Shown here one piece after another: positions 51,549 through 63,203 of a DNA stretch of 64,000 nt. Position 1 is the stretch's first letter. Every line of letters begins with the position of its first letter. This DNA comes from Salvia splendens (taxonomy: Eukaryota > Streptophyta > Magnoliopsida > Lamiales > Lamiaceae). The position numbers and the translations under genes were made by a program. The stretch is taken from the NCBI RefSeq assembly GCF_004379255.2, contig NC_056040.1, forward strand, positions 5,560,257 through 5,624,256. The letters are read 5' to 3'. The notes beneath the pieces were generated by a model that saw only the letters and a program-made list of their open reading frames with translations, made no database searches and was not told where the DNA came from.

Positions 51549-54393
51549 CTACTGTCCGGGGTTGCTAAAGTTGAGCCACCTATTCACAAAATCCTCTGGA
51601 AGCCGAGTTCGGTCGTTCCGAGCAGATGAAGAATAAGCAGGTCGACGAGATGCTATCCTCGACCCAACGCCTCTTCCCCGAGCCCGAGAAGTCCTAACAC
51701 CTCGGCGATGAAGAGTCTCTGCAATAAGCATCTGCTGATCTTGCTCGCTCATAGTCACAACTCCTCGGCGAATTTCAGTCCGTCCCTGTCTTGACGATTC
51801 CGGTTGCTCCTGAGCCCGTTCTCGTCTAGACGTTTCCGGCTGTTCCGGAGTTCGTTGTTGACTTGGAGTAGGATTTTGAACAAGGGAACCAGAGGTTTGA
51901 TCTGGAGTGCGAGCATCTGTTGGCACGATATGCCGAAGGAATCTTTCTATGGAGGGGCGCCGAGAAAGAACAATGTTGTACCGAGAAGCCCAACGCCGTA
52001 GTGATTTCACAACTTGTTGGCAAGCCGAGCTCTCCAGCGCATTGTTCCTCCGGAGTACAAGATATTCCTCCCACAGTTCGTCAACTCGACTCTGAACATC
52101 TGATATGGTCAATCCCCCGCGCACACGGATGTAATCCTCGTACGCAGTCCTCTCAGCAATGGTCGTATTCAGCTCGGCCTCCAGATCTTTCTTATCGGAC
52201 TCTAAGTCCTTGATATCGGCCTCCAGCTTCACTAAACGAGCCAGAAGCTCGTCATTCTTCGTCTGATCGGCTATAGCTCTTCTCTCAGCTTCGTCTAAAG
52301 CCGAAGAGTACAGCCGTTTCCAGTGAAGTATCTCCATCTCCTTGAGTACAAAGCAGCTATTAGTTCGGCAGCTATACCGAGCAGATAGTAAAATACAACA
52401 GGAATAAAGGCGAGTACGAAAAGCTATACGAAGACAAATGTAGAGAATTTTTCATTCACAAGGAAAATTTTTTTACACTAGGGCTTCAAGGCCATTTTAC
52501 AAGGAAGAAACTAGACTAAGAGAAGGGAGACGAAATCATACTCCGCCTGCTTCGTCTCCGGCTCCTCGGTCTGGTACAGCTTCCTTCTCCTGGGCTACCT
52601 CAGCCTCGGCCTCGCCTCCTGCCGGCCTCGCCTCCGCCTCCTGATCGGCCTCCTTCTCCGGATGCCCGGCCTGATCGACTTCGGCCTCCCGCTCCAGCGG
52701 CTCGGCCTCACCCTCTCCGTTGTAAGTCGAAGCGGGTGAAACGGGTCCCACGGAGGCAAAGATAGCCTCCAGGTTCTCGTCCCGATCAGCTCGACAACTC
52801 CGGACTCGGTCTGCAGAAAGCAGGACCGAAGATGAAGCGAGCTCCTCAAGGAGCGGCAGATTCTGAAGCCGAGCTGCTATCTCTCGGCTGTACAGAGGCA
52901 GCACGACGTCGGCCCCCTGCTCGCCCTTATCGGCAATTAGCCTTACCAGGCTACCGACAAAGGCCGAGAACTGGCTGCTCAAAAAGAGTTTCTCCGTGTA
53001 AACACGGAGAGCCTCCCCTTGGGCAACCACGGCAGCAGCATCGCTCCGCTTCGCCTGCTCTCGCTGGATGACGAGCTGGTTTTTGGCAAACTGAGCTTCA
53101 TCCTGGGCCGAAATCCTAGCAGCTCTGGCCTTCTCAAATTTAGCCTCAGCCTGTTCGGCCCGATGACAAGCAGCTGCCAACTTCCTCTGCATCTCGGCAT
53201 AGTCATTGGACGCTTTGGAGAGTTCGACGGCGACGAGCTTGGAGAGCATATCATTCCTCTGAAAATGGATAAGGAAAAAAGTTAACAGAGGGCACCAAAA
53301 ATACAGGACAGAAGCCAAGCCAAGGAATCAAGAAGACAATTCACCTCGGCGAAGTCCGTGGGCCATAGAAATGGCTCACAGATATGCTCCGAAGGAGGCG
53401 CCAAGACCATGTCTTTCTCTGGCGCTCTCGGGGGCTTCTGGGTCTTCCCCTTCCTATTTGCCGAAGTCGACTCCGGCTTCTTTGGACCCGAAGAGGTCTT
53501 TTGCCTCTTCGGATTCTTCTCGGCATCAGGCGCCGAGCTGGTAGCCTTCTCTCTCTCCGGCTCCACAAGCTCGGAGGACTTTCTGATAGCCTTATTCAAC
53601 ATGAACACTGCCAAAAAGCAAGAAAGCAAAGTCAGATTTTCTTCGTTAAAGCAGTAGAGCATAAAGATAAAGAGAAATCCTCACCCTCGGCCTCTTCGTC
53701 CGAAGACGAGATGTCGAACACGACGTCGCCCTTGACGAGCTCAGACTCCGTGTATTGTTTCCTAACTAGGGGAATCTTGTTGAGCTCGCCGTCGAGCTCG
53801 TCCAACGGTTCAGGCCGAGGGTGACGGATAACGGACTCCGGCCCTCTCCAGGGAAAACTAGGAGCCGCGGTCCTATCATAGTAGAAGAAGCGATTTTGCC
53901 ACTTCGGCCACTTCGTTTTACAAAAGGCCCTAAAAGGCTGTAAAGGGATCAAGTAAAACCAAGACCCCTTCCTCTTAAATTGAAAGAATTTAAGGATCGC
54001 CTTCAAAGACAAATCCCTTCCTAACCTACGGAGTTCGGCAGCGAAGGCCGACAAGTGCCTCCAAGAGTTCGGAGTCACCTGGCCTAAAGGAAGCTGAAAA
54101 AAATCTAGTAAATCTATAAAGGCAGAAGGGAGGGGGAAACGAAGCCCGCATTCTAAGCAGGCCTCGTACACGGTGACGTAACCCTCCGGCGGGGAGTCAG
54201 CCCTGTGATCACCGTCAGGTACCACCGCCTTCCCCCCAGGAAAAGAGTATTTTTCGTAAAGGGATATCACAGTATCCTTACTCAAGATACTGTGAAAATA
54301 CTCTACGGTCTTCTCCCCGGATTCTTTCCGGCTAGAAGACCCCTTACCCCCTTTCCTAACGCTACCCGACTCCGAAGAAGAAGAAGAAGACAT
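51549..54393 (-). CDS. antisense gypsy-type accessory gene, four exons (copy 2)
   Basis: On the strand opposite to gag-pol. Exons inferred: 54393-53685, 53607-53345, 53258-52542 and 52340-51549, with GT-AG borders also present in the copy at 29392-32292. Exon 1: Ser-rich start, then YEACLECGLRFPLPSAFIDL, LPLGQVTPNSWRHLSAFAAE and KRKGSWFYLIPLQPFRAFCK, like PF04195. Exon 2: KKPESTSANRKGKTQKPPRA. Exon 3: a coiled coil (HRAEQAEAKFEKARAARISA) and a Glu-rich tail; without the last splice it stops at 52536. Exon 4: a second coiled coil (KLEADIKDLESDKKDLEAEL) and an Arg-rich end. Both copies keep open frames. The function is unknown; it could regulate the element by antisense transcription or encode a mobility factor. 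Confidence 0.75.
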
Positions 54394-54715
54394 TTTTCTT
54401 ACTTTTGAAGGTGAAGATAGTCTGGAAAAAATTCTTGAAAGCGGAGAGAGAATTTTCGCAAGAAAGAGAGTATAGAAGACGCAACAGCAAAAGTGCTTCA
54501 ATGATGAAGAAAGAGCGTATTTATCAGATACGGGAAAGATTTCGAAATCGTTGCGCCGTTTCGAATCCCACCTTTTCAGGAATCAACGGCCGGATTTTAC
54601 TGTCGCATTTAATGCAGGCATGCGCTAGGCACGTCCCCTGACGTCAGCCTCCCCCTTACCGTTATCCAGAATGCCGAAGTGACTCACCTCGCCGAAGTGA
54701 TCCACTTCGCTTTTC

Positions 54716-54723
54716 GGGGGGGG
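54716..54723 (+). promoter_or_regulatory. polypurine tract (G8)
   Basis: Eight G residues lie immediately before the 3' LTR start TAGTGATG, the place of the plus-strand primer. This helps fix the LTR start at 54724. Confidence 0.7.
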
Positions 54724-55338
54724 TAGTGATGGGGTACGAACTAAACCCTAATGGCAAGCCCAATAACAGTGACGGCCCATCAGCCCAGAGCCCAAGAAAG
54801 AGTATCTGTTCGGCACCAAAGAGTTCGGCACGACCAAAGAGTTCGGCACGACCAAAGAGTTCGGACTCAGCCTACAGCTTGGTAAAAGCCGACCAGTCAA
54901 GCTCTCCTCTCAGATCGGCAAGAGCTGATCGGTAAAGTCCAGCAGTTCGGTCTCAGCATTCGACCGAACTAGGAGTTGGTGGACTCACGAAAGGCCTCCA
55001 CGACCTCCACTATACCCACGATCTATTTAGTGGTATGAAGCAGTTATTGAGCAGTTATTGCTCACCCACGATCTTGTTAGTGGGGCTGCAAACCACGATC
55101 CTAGTTCAATGTATAAATAGAACTTAGATCTGATAGAAAAGGGTTAAGCTCTCTAGAGATAAAATAGCATATAGCAAGTCTGTATTGTAAGCTGTATTTT
55201 CGCAGATCAAGCAATACAAACCTGCCCTCATTTCTCCCCGTGGACGTAGATTTACCTCAGTAAATCGAACCACGTAAATTCATTGTGTCATAATTCTCTA
55301 CCAGCATTTACTAACATCAATAATTCGCGGATCCATCA
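54724..55338 (+). repeat. 3' LTR of Gypsy (615 bp)
   Basis: Same length as the 5' LTR and no difference seen by eye. TATAAATA at 55112-55119. It is followed by GTGGG and then the kinase sequence GTGCACGGTGATCGAG. Confidence 0.93.
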
Positions 55339-55937
55339 GTGGGGTGCACGGTGATCGAGATGCTGACGGGGAAGCCGGCGTGGGGGGGATCGGTGTGGAG
55401 GATCGGGTATTCGAATGAGGTGCCTCTGTTTCCGGTGAGGATTTCCGGCGCGGGAGCGGATTTTCTGGAGAAGTGTTTGAGGAGGGATTATACGCGGAGG
55501 TGGAGCTGCGATCAGCTGCTGCAGCACCCGCGCGGAAGGAGGTGGCTGATCATTGGTCGCCGCGGTGCGTGTTGGACTGTTTGAATACTGATTTTCATGA
55601 GGAGGAAGAGGAAGGTGAGATAGTGGATTTGGAGGGGAGTGAGTGGATAAGTGGATTGGTTTCGGCGGTGGGGGAAAATTGGGATTCCGACGGGTGGGTG
55701 GTGGTCAGAGGCGGAGCCGGAGGGACTTGTTCGGAAAATTTAGGTTTGGTCGAGGATACAGCGACGTCGTTGTCTAGAAATCTAGATTTTGATTTTCAAA
55801 CTTGCGTAAATTCGAATTCAAATTTTGAATTTGATTGTAATGTATGTATGTACAAAAATCTTAGAAAGATTAGTAGTATAAATTATGGGTTTGTATATGT
55901 TCATTTCCACATAATTTGGATTTCAATAGAATTTGTA

Positions 55938-56190
55938 CTCCCTCCATTCCATAGTAATGGAGGCGTTTCTTTTCGGCACGGAGATTAAGAAAAATTATGG
56001 TAGGTGAGTTAAGTAAAGGGAGAATAAAGTGGAAAATGAAAAAGGTAGAGAGATGAAGAGAGAATAAAGAAAGAGAGAGTAAAGTAGGTGTGGAGAAATG
56101 TGTTGACTTTTACTATAAAGGGAAATGACTCTATTACTATGAAACGTACTAAAATGGCAAAATGACTCTATTACTATGGAACGGAGGGAG
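55938..56190. mobile_element. Stowaway-type MITE (Tc1/Mariner)
   Basis: TA duplication at 55936-55937 and 56191-56192. Ends CTCCCTCCATTCCATAGTAATGGAG and, at the right, ACTCTATTACTATGGAACGGAGGGAG. The 253-bp length and these ends are classic for plant Stowaway elements. Confidence 0.93.
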
Positions 56191-56192
56191 TA

Positions 56193-57177
56193 CTAATTAG
56201 AATACTTACAAAGACATTTCAAAACTCATGGGCTAAATGACTACGCAATGGGCTGGATTGCAAGTATTTTTTATTTCTAATTAGTATATAGTGGTATGAT
56301 TTTGATAAATGGAGTACTATCTTTATATAAAAAATCATTTTGATAGTGTAAAAGTAATAAAGATAAAAATAGGAAGATAGAGAAAATAATTAAAATATTA
56401 TTAGTGAAAAATAGAATCTAACTTATCATAAATAGAGACTGATATTATCGTTTTAGGAGAATTTTTACTATTAATTGGAATGGAAATAGATATCCATACA
56501 TTGTTTGTGTAGCATAACTTATTGGAATGTACGTAGTTTAATTAATATTGAAAGTGTCCATAAGCTGTTCATGCACCATCCCTTAATCCTAACAGTCATG
56601 CATTTACAAGATAATTTTTCAATTTGTATTCCAACAAATAAAAACTGGTAATATTACAGACTAGAAAATTAGGAAGGATGATATCAATTACATATCATAT
56701 GATAGTGCAGTGTTGATTGTTTGTTTAATTCTTATTTTTAGTTTGACTTTTGCATCATTTCTATACATATGATGAAGTAGCCATTGCTAATATTTGCCGG
56801 CTCCTTAATTATTCTTTGAGATAATACCATAAGCCAAAACTAATGTATTTTTCTTCACTATAAAATAATGATTTAATTGATGAAAACGACGATATTTCAG
56901 TAAGTCCATTCTTGGGGTAGTATTTGCATCTCATCAACCATGTTTGTTGTCTCCATTTCGAACTTTGCATGTATATTTCCTTCTCTTTTTGATCTCGTAT
57001 CATCTGCAAAAGGTAATGTTAAATTGTATTGTAGTATGTGTTTTGTATTCAATTTGAGTACGTCATTATTTAAAAATAAGTTTAATGTGACACACAATAC
57101 GAGTTTTAATAAAAAAAGTGATTGATATATTGTGAGAATGAATGATGTCATGATTCCCACATTAAAAATAACTACTA
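56193..57177. other. intergenic, AT-rich
   Basis: No gene or clear repeat recognised. Confidence 0.5.
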
Positions 57178-57180
57178 TTA

Positions 57181-57684
57181 GAGCATCCACACTAGTGCCT
57201 AGCGCACCGCCTTGCAGCCGCATAGCGGATTTAGAGAAAAAAAACCGCCTAGCGCTCGGCAGTTCCGCGGCGCTAGGCGGTGCGCTAGGCGATCCGCTAG
57301 GCGCTATTGCAGCGTCCGGATCGCCTAGCGCACCGCCTAGCGCGAATTTTTATTTATTTTTTGTTTCCGAAACACTATATATACGCGACTTGCCCGTATA
57401 TGTATTATTGTATTTTTTTAAATTATTGTACTTTTTAAAATTTTAATAGTATTATTAATATTTCCCGTATATGTCTCGTAAATTAAATTTCATATATTGT
57501 GTGATTGTTAATTATTTCATTTTGTAAATATTTGTTAATAGTGATATGGATATTATGTGGTTAGGCTATGGCTGGGCTATTGCTGGGCTATTTGTTTGTT
57601 TTGATGATGTGACAGGAGGATTTTTAGTACTGATGATGTGGCAGTGGCTAGGCTATGGCTGGGCTATTCCTATTGTGGATGGCC
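57181..57684. mobile_element. PIF/Harbinger MITE with GC-rich palindromes
   Basis: TTA at 57178-57180 and 57685-57687. Ends GAGCATCCACACTAG and GTGGATGGCC fit the GAGCATCCGCA-type termini of the Harbinger elements in this window. The left part is built of CGCCTAGCG/CGCTAGGCG inverted repeats; the right part repeats GGCTATGGCTGGGCTATT. Non-coding, 504 bp. Confidence 0.82.
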
Positions 57685-57687
57685 TTA

Positions 57688-58332
57688 GATCCGATTGAAA
57701 ATATATTGCGAGGGGAGAGGATAGTAGTGTACTATGTGCTAAAAAAATATATAAAAACGTAAATATATAAGTATAAATATAAACTTTTCCCTTTAAATAG
57801 ATATGGGGCAAATCCAAGACGAAATGAAGAGAAATTTAGAGTACAAGGAAAAATGTAAAAAGAGGAAAAATTAGATAAGAACTCTATGTTTTAACTTTTT
57901 ATATTTATATATATAGTCTTAGAACGACTAATTTTATAACAATAGATTATTGCGTGTCCGAGTTTACATAATTTATTTATGACATACTAGGATACTCCAT
58001 AAAAGTGCTACAAGAACGCTATGTTTGTATTAAGTTTTGGATAAGGTAATAGTCACTACAAAATAGATATATAGAGGTGGCGTTCGGTTGCCATGACTAA
58101 TATCATGAGACTATCCATCTAGGATTAAGTTGTGGGATTATTTTAGTTAGAGGGGAAGGCTATAACTAATTATCATGAGACTATCCATCTAGGATTAAGT
58201 TGAAGGGTTCAATCTTATTAACCAAACATGATACATATTTAATCATGAGATTTAATCTTGCCAACCGAACACTCCCAGAGTGTACGAATTTGCTAATTAA
58301 TTAATACTAGAACATTAATATATGAGTATATA
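57688..58332. other. intergenic spacer
   Basis: AT-rich, no gene seen; includes the MITE at 58074-58277. Confidence 0.5.
58074..58277. mobile_element. MITE with GGTGGCGTTCGGTT termini
   Basis: The left end GGTGGCGTTCGGTTG pairs with the right end CCAACCGAACACTCC. It holds a repeated ATCATGAGACTATCCATCTAGG block. Related to the element at 60994-61194, which lies in the opposite orientation. Confidence 0.65.
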
Positions 58333-59959
58333 CTAATCCCCATTTCCCCTCAAAGTATAAGTGTGGATGCGGAAGGTACCTTTAGGTGAAGCGTGATGGA
58401 AAAATTCAGCCGTTGATGATGATGGGGCTTCGGAATTTGAAAGCCTTGTAAAGTGGAGTTCAATAGCTTCTAGAACCCTAGTGGGTATCAGAACCGTCGA
58501 AAGACCTATTGAAATACAAGTAAATTAATTATTTAGTTATATGTTTAATAAAAATTAGTACTATTTGAAACATGCAAGCCAATGTTTCAATCTCAACTCT
58601 CACCAATGTAGTTGAAATAGTAATAGTATGATACTTTCTTTTTCAACTATTACCTAAACTGGTAATATTGTTAAACTTTGTAAGAGTGATTATTACAATT
58701 TAATCAAATTTTTAACTAAAATAACTACTATCTTAATATAAAAAATTATGTACTTAGATTTGATTTTGAGAAGTTGCTTTCCATTATGGTATAAAAAACG
58801 CACCAACAAAAAAGTTAATATTTCAAGTACTCAGAAAAGGACAGTCCATCCATAGTTCCACACACCAAACAAAAAAATTTAATGAAAAATTTATAACCTC
58901 CCTTTTTCTCTTTGCTAGGGAGCAGGATTTATAAAAATCTAAGCCCTCCTAAGTCTTATCTCTCTAATTCTCTGTCGATAGTTACAATATCATTAATCTC
59001 GTGACTTTGTTATAATAACATACGATCCCAATGAGATTTTTTTTAAATGATACTAATAAGAATATAAGATGTCTCACTTTCATCCAAAACCATCAATTTT
59101 TTCTATATAATAGTAATATACCTGATTTCTTTTTTTTCTCAACCGGATTGTTAGTTACTTGAGGCAAGAAGACACCGGTTCCGGATCTCGATCCGGGTTG
59201 GCCAAGAAAGATGGCCCGCATACCCGATCCGTTCTGCACCTCCCTACCCGACCCACTTCTCAACTCCCCATCTCTGCATCGCCCTTGTTTCTGCCCTGCT
59301 TTCCGAGTTCGCATCTGCTGAGTCAACTCAGCTCCCTTAACCCTTCTACCTCTCGAAACACCAATATAATCCCCCACAGCCAATTGATTATTGAACTGAA
59401 AGAGCAACAAAAACATTTTTTAATATGTTCACAAAAATTAACTTATTTTCAATTTATTAACACTTCACAATATAACGCTCATTTAAGATAAGACCATACA
59501 ATATCAATTATTTTTATTAAAATTCGTATCACAACCGTTACTGAAATTATTTTCTAAACTGATAAAGTAATACACATGCATATTAATTTTATTAAAATAT
59601 TCAATTATATGGAGTAGTACCTTACTGCATGGAGTCCGGTTCGCATGATGAAGAACCGGGCGGTTCATGTTAAACCCGTACTTACAAACCGGATTATTTT
59701 CTTCCACTTCCTCTTCGTGAAGCATGAACTCGGCCATTTGACGACTCAACTCAGCGGCGAAATCGGCACCATCGTCGCTCTCTGACGAGCCCAGCTCGGA
59801 GCCGAAAGGCGTGGTGAAACTGGACGAGGACGAGTCACAAGCAGACGAACTCGGGCTCCTCCACTGCGGCATGATCGCGCTGCTGTTATCACGAATTTCT
59901 TCTTGCTTGAATAAATCAGCATACAACAACGTTTTGTTCTTTTCAAAATCGAAACCCAT
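58333..59959 (-). CDS. conserved plant protein of unknown function (GTGVFLP motif)
   Basis: Minus-strand exons 59959-59621, 59395-59122 and 58505-58333 join in frame (GT-AG) to 261 residues. Exon 1: MGFDFEKNKTLLYADLFKQE, a Ser-rich acidic part and ELSRQMAEFMLHEEEVEEN. Exon 2: VGDYIGVSRGRRVKG, ELTQQMRTRKAGQKQGR and SGMRAIFLGQPGSRSGTGVF followed by LPQ. Exon 3: LSTVLIPTRVLEAIELHF. I recall this combination from plant proteins without an assigned function; no catalytic motif is visible. Exon 3 may be spliced again at AAAG|GTACC (58380), in which case the last residues differ. The TATA box on this strand lies about 95 bp before the ATG. Confidence 0.75.
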
Positions 59960-60054
59960 TTGATCTCAGCTTTTCGACTACTCAAATGCTAATTTGGTGT
60001 TGAAGGGATTAAGATCTTGGTAGATTTTATTGTTATATGATATGAGTGTGAGTC

Positions 60055-60064
60055 TTTATATATA
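60055..60064 (-). promoter_or_regulatory. TATA box of the minus-strand gene at 59959
   Basis: TATATATAAA on the minus strand, about 95 bp before the ATG at 59959. Its position fits a core promoter with a leader of about 65 bases. Confidence 0.55.
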
Positions 60065-61285
60065 GTGGTTAATTTGATCTAAACCCAACTGCCATTTGTT
60101 GGAGTCTGAATCTAAATTCAACCGGTTTGTTTAGCTATATATTGGAATGGAATTATTTAATAGTATTTTAAATATGCTGTCTTAATAAGTCTCAACCAAG
60201 GTTGTTGCTCTGTTTTAGTTGAAATATTTGGTACAAATGGTGTAAACTGAGACTTCAATTGGGAACTACCCACATACAGTATATTTTTTCTACTAAATAA
60301 TTAAAATAATATGTTTAGAAATTTAAATTTATATAAACCCATAAAGTTGAACTCATTTGATGATACAATAGCTAGATTTTTTAATTTGAAGTAGTGAAAT
60401 GTATATGGGAAATGTGGAGTGGAGAAAATGGTTGTGTTGTGGTTAGAGTTAGTTAGTGATCTACATGATTGACCCATTATTGTTCAACCGCCAACATTGG
60501 ATTTAGTTTTTGGTTTTGGTGGCACATAATTTTTCTTCTTTTATAGTGCGATGATTGCACCTATATTTCGACAACATATTCCAACCTTTTTCCCACTCCA
60601 TAATATAAGGTATATTGATGTTAAAAAAATTATTGTAATAGTAAGATTTGAGACTTTAATGATCACAAAGCAATTGGGAGAGGCTACACCACGTACAAGG
60701 AGATTAGCTAACTAACAATTCAATGATCATTTAATCAGTGTATTTATTGGGTACATCTATGGATTTTAACCTAGCTAGACGCCTATACACTGATCTTGAT
60801 TAAATGTATGTATATGTGGATCGGCCTAGCCTACTTTGTTTAACTTTTAAAATTGTATTCTTCTTTAATTGGTTAATTTCCATGGCTTGACCACATATTT
60901 TATTTTTCTTGGTATGGGTAGAAGTTATATTATGATTGCCAAATTGTTTAAATGAAGATGTTTACATATGGATATTTTTACATAAACTTAGATGGTGTAC
61001 GGTTTGCAAAGATTGTATCCGAGATTAAATTTGTAATGTGTTTGGTTTATGAGATTCAATCCTACAACTTAATCCTAGATGGATAATCATAGAATAATTA
61101 GTCGTAGCTAACCTCCTATGACTAAAATAATCTCACAACTCAATCCTAGATTGTATCTAGGTATTATTTTATCTTGAAAACCGAACGCCACCTTAATTGA
61201 TAACAAAAAAGATTAGGTGTATAGTACACCATGCATTCATCAATAAATATCTTACTTGTTTACCAAGAATTTTAAAAGATGTTAA
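60065..61285. other. intergenic, AT-rich
   Basis: No gene seen. It holds the MITE at 60994-61194. Confidence 0.5.
60994..61194. mobile_element. MITE with GGTGTACGGTTT / AACCGAACGCCACC termini
   Basis: The left end GGTGTACGGTTTGCAAAGAT matches the complement of the right end (AAGGTGGCGTTCGGTTTTCAAGAT). The interior shares CAATCCTAGAT/ATCTAGGATTAAG blocks with the element at 58074-58277, in inverted orientation. Confidence 0.65.
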
Positions 61286-61740
61286 GAGCATCCGCAGCGG
61301 CGTCTCGCTGAGGGCTCGGTCTCATCCCGGCGAGACGAGCCCGCAGCGAGACGTCGCTGTAGGTGCTCCGTATCGTCGCTTAGCTCGGGGGGAAGGGGGT
61401 GGCGAGACAGCCCGCCACGCGCCAGCACCACGTGGCGAGCTTTGGCGCGCGGCGTGACGCTCACTCACCGGCACGCGAGTCGGCGTCGTCATGCTGACGC
61501 AATAAATATTTTTTAAAAAAAATAATTTTCCTTAAAAAAAATTAAAAAAATTAATGGTAATATTACAGTTTGAAAACGGTAATTTTTTTTTTGTTTTCTT
61601 TTTTTTATTCTATAAATACTTCTATTTAACATTTTTCATTCTACACACAAACACACTATCTCTCAAATTTTTTTCTTCTTAACACTATCATATCATCTCT
61701 CTTTTCCTCTCCAATTCTTCTCCAAAATTTAATCCATTCA

Positions 61741-62965
61741 TGGATCCATTTGAGCAAATGCGTCGAATAATGGAAGAATCGCTAGAAGAAGATCGACGTA
61801 GGGAGGAGGGGGAGGAAGCCGCGGCGCATCAAAAGCGACCCCGAAAATACATCCATCGTGACCGGGAGGAAGCCGCCGCAAGGTTGGTATGAGATTACTT
61901 CTGTGAGAACCCGGTATGGAGATGTACCTACTTCCGTTGTCGTTTCCGCGTGCAGCGGGAGCTATTTATGCATATCGCAAATACATTGGCGGCCCGGGAA
62001 GAGTACTTCCAAGAAGGGTTCGACGCTACTGACCGTCTCAGTCTCACGACGCTCCAGAAATGTACTGCAGCAATCCTTCAGCTTGCTACTGGACAAACAG
62101 CGGATTTGTTCGACGAGTACCTGCACATTGGGGAAAGCACTGGGAGACTGTGTTTGATGAACTTCTGCAAAGGCGTCCGGACAGCCTTCACCGACGAATT
62201 TCTCAAGAAGCCAAGCACCGCATATTGTCAGTTTCTGCTCCGACTTCACGAAACAGTGCACGGATTCATCGGGATGCTCGGCAGCGTCGAATTGCATGCA
62301 TCGGCAATGGAAGAATTGCCCTGTGGCGTGGAAGGGATCATACACGACCTGCTACAAAGGCATCCACCCCACCGTTATACTCGAGGCCGTTGCCGACTAC
62401 CGGCTATGGATTTGGCATGTGTTTTTCTGGGTCCCCGGATCGAACAACGACGTCAACGTGCTCAACCAATCCGACCTATTCAGGGAAGTTTTGAACGGTA
62501 AAGCGTCGGCCATGAACTTCACCGCTAACAACCGCCAGTATAAAATGGGGTACTATCTTGCCGACGACATCTACCCGAACGTTCAACAGGCCGATAAACG
62601 AAAAACAAGCTCTTTTTGCGCAGAAGCAAGAGGCTGCTTGCAAGGATGTGGAGAGAGCGTTCGGGGTTCTACAAGCTCGATTCAACATTATCAAATCCTC
62701 GGCTCGTACGTGGTTTATGCAGAATATGGTCGACATCATGTATACGTGCATAATCTTGCACAACATGATTGTCGTCGACGAACGACCTGAGGCGGGAAAT
62801 TGGTTCGACCCTGAAACCCCGGGAAGCTCTACCGCAAGTAGTCCGCCTCGCAGTGGAGTGCATCCGTCTTTGCAAGAGCGGTTGTGTGTACGTGATTCTA
62901 TCGCCCACGCCCAACTCCAGGAGGATCTAATGGAACACGTTTGGGCAAAATTTGGCAACCGTTAG
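61741..62965 (+). pseudogene. PIF/Harbinger transposase (DDE_Tnp_4), frameshifted
   Basis: Starts MDPFEQMRRIMEESLEEDRR. Pieces then alternate between three frames: NPVWRCTYFRCRFRVQRELF and YFQEGFDATDRLSLTTLQKC, then KNCPVAWKGSYTTCYKG, WVPGSNNDVNVLNQSDLFRE (Asp of the DDE triad) and QYKMGYYLADDIYPN, then CKDVERAFGVLQARFNIIKS (Glu region) and CIILHNMIVVDERPE. Breaks lie near 61890, 62290 and 62585. The first catalytic Asp region (GS-D-CMHW in the family) is damaged at 62285. The last frame stops at 62963-62965. Plant HARBI1-like nucleases share this fold. Confidence 0.88.
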
Positions 62966-63203
62966 ACGATCACCGAATCACTTTCCATGATTATGCGGAT
63001 TTCAATAAATTGTAATATTAGGATTTCAATTATGTATTTTTCGTATTTTCGGTAGACGCACATGATCTAATGGAGCATGTTTGGACAAAATTTGGCAACC
63101 GTTAGACGATCACCGCATCACTTTCCATGATTATGCGGATTTCAATAAATTGCAATATTAGAATTTCAATTATGTATTTTTCGTATCTTCGGATGTTGTA
63201 ATT
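62924..63203 (+). repeat. 140-bp tandem duplication in Harbinger 3' end
   Basis: The transposase C-terminal codons, stop and 3' flank (GATCTAATGGAACACGTTTGG to TCGTATTTTCGG) are repeated once at 63064-63203 with a few substitutions, so a second HVWAKFGN-like end follows the first stop. Confidence 0.85.

Larger units (their letters stand above)
44516..55338 (+). mobile_element. full-length Ty3/Gypsy (Tat-like) retrotransposon with antisense gene
   Basis: The element is 10.8 kb and flanked by the 5-bp duplication GTGGG (44511-44515 and 55339-55343). LTRs of 615 bp (44516-45130, 54724-55338) show no difference by eye, so insertion is recent. Order: LTR, primer-binding site, gag-protease (45207-47291), UAG, pol with RT, RNase H, a second RNase H and integrase (47319-50582), repeat-rich tail, an antisense multi-exon gene (54393-51549), a run of eight G, LTR. 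The second RNase H and the extra ORF downstream of pol fit the Tat lineage. Confidence 0.95.
43998..55720 (+). pseudogene. MAPKKK17/18-like protein kinase, truncated and split by a Gypsy element
   Basis: Kinase frame from 43998: GNIFAVKSVNLA (ATP lysine), SPFIVKYLGDD, MEYLPARTS, YLHSRGIVHCDVKGKNVLL (HCD catalytic loop, as in MAPKKK17/18), ALADFGSAVDV, WMAPEVIRGE, ADVWSVG; then the element at 44516-55338. After it the frame resumes: VGCTVIEMLTGKPAWGG, FLEKCLRRDYTRRWSCDQLL. The N-terminus with most of the glycine loop is missing: a TGA lies directly upstream and no start fits. After QLLQHP a frameshift moves the C-terminal tail (DHWSPRCVLDCLNTDFHEEE, DSDGWVVVRG) to another frame. The gene was probably dead before the insertion. 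It lies head to head with IST1, about 40 bp from its ATG. Confidence 0.85.
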
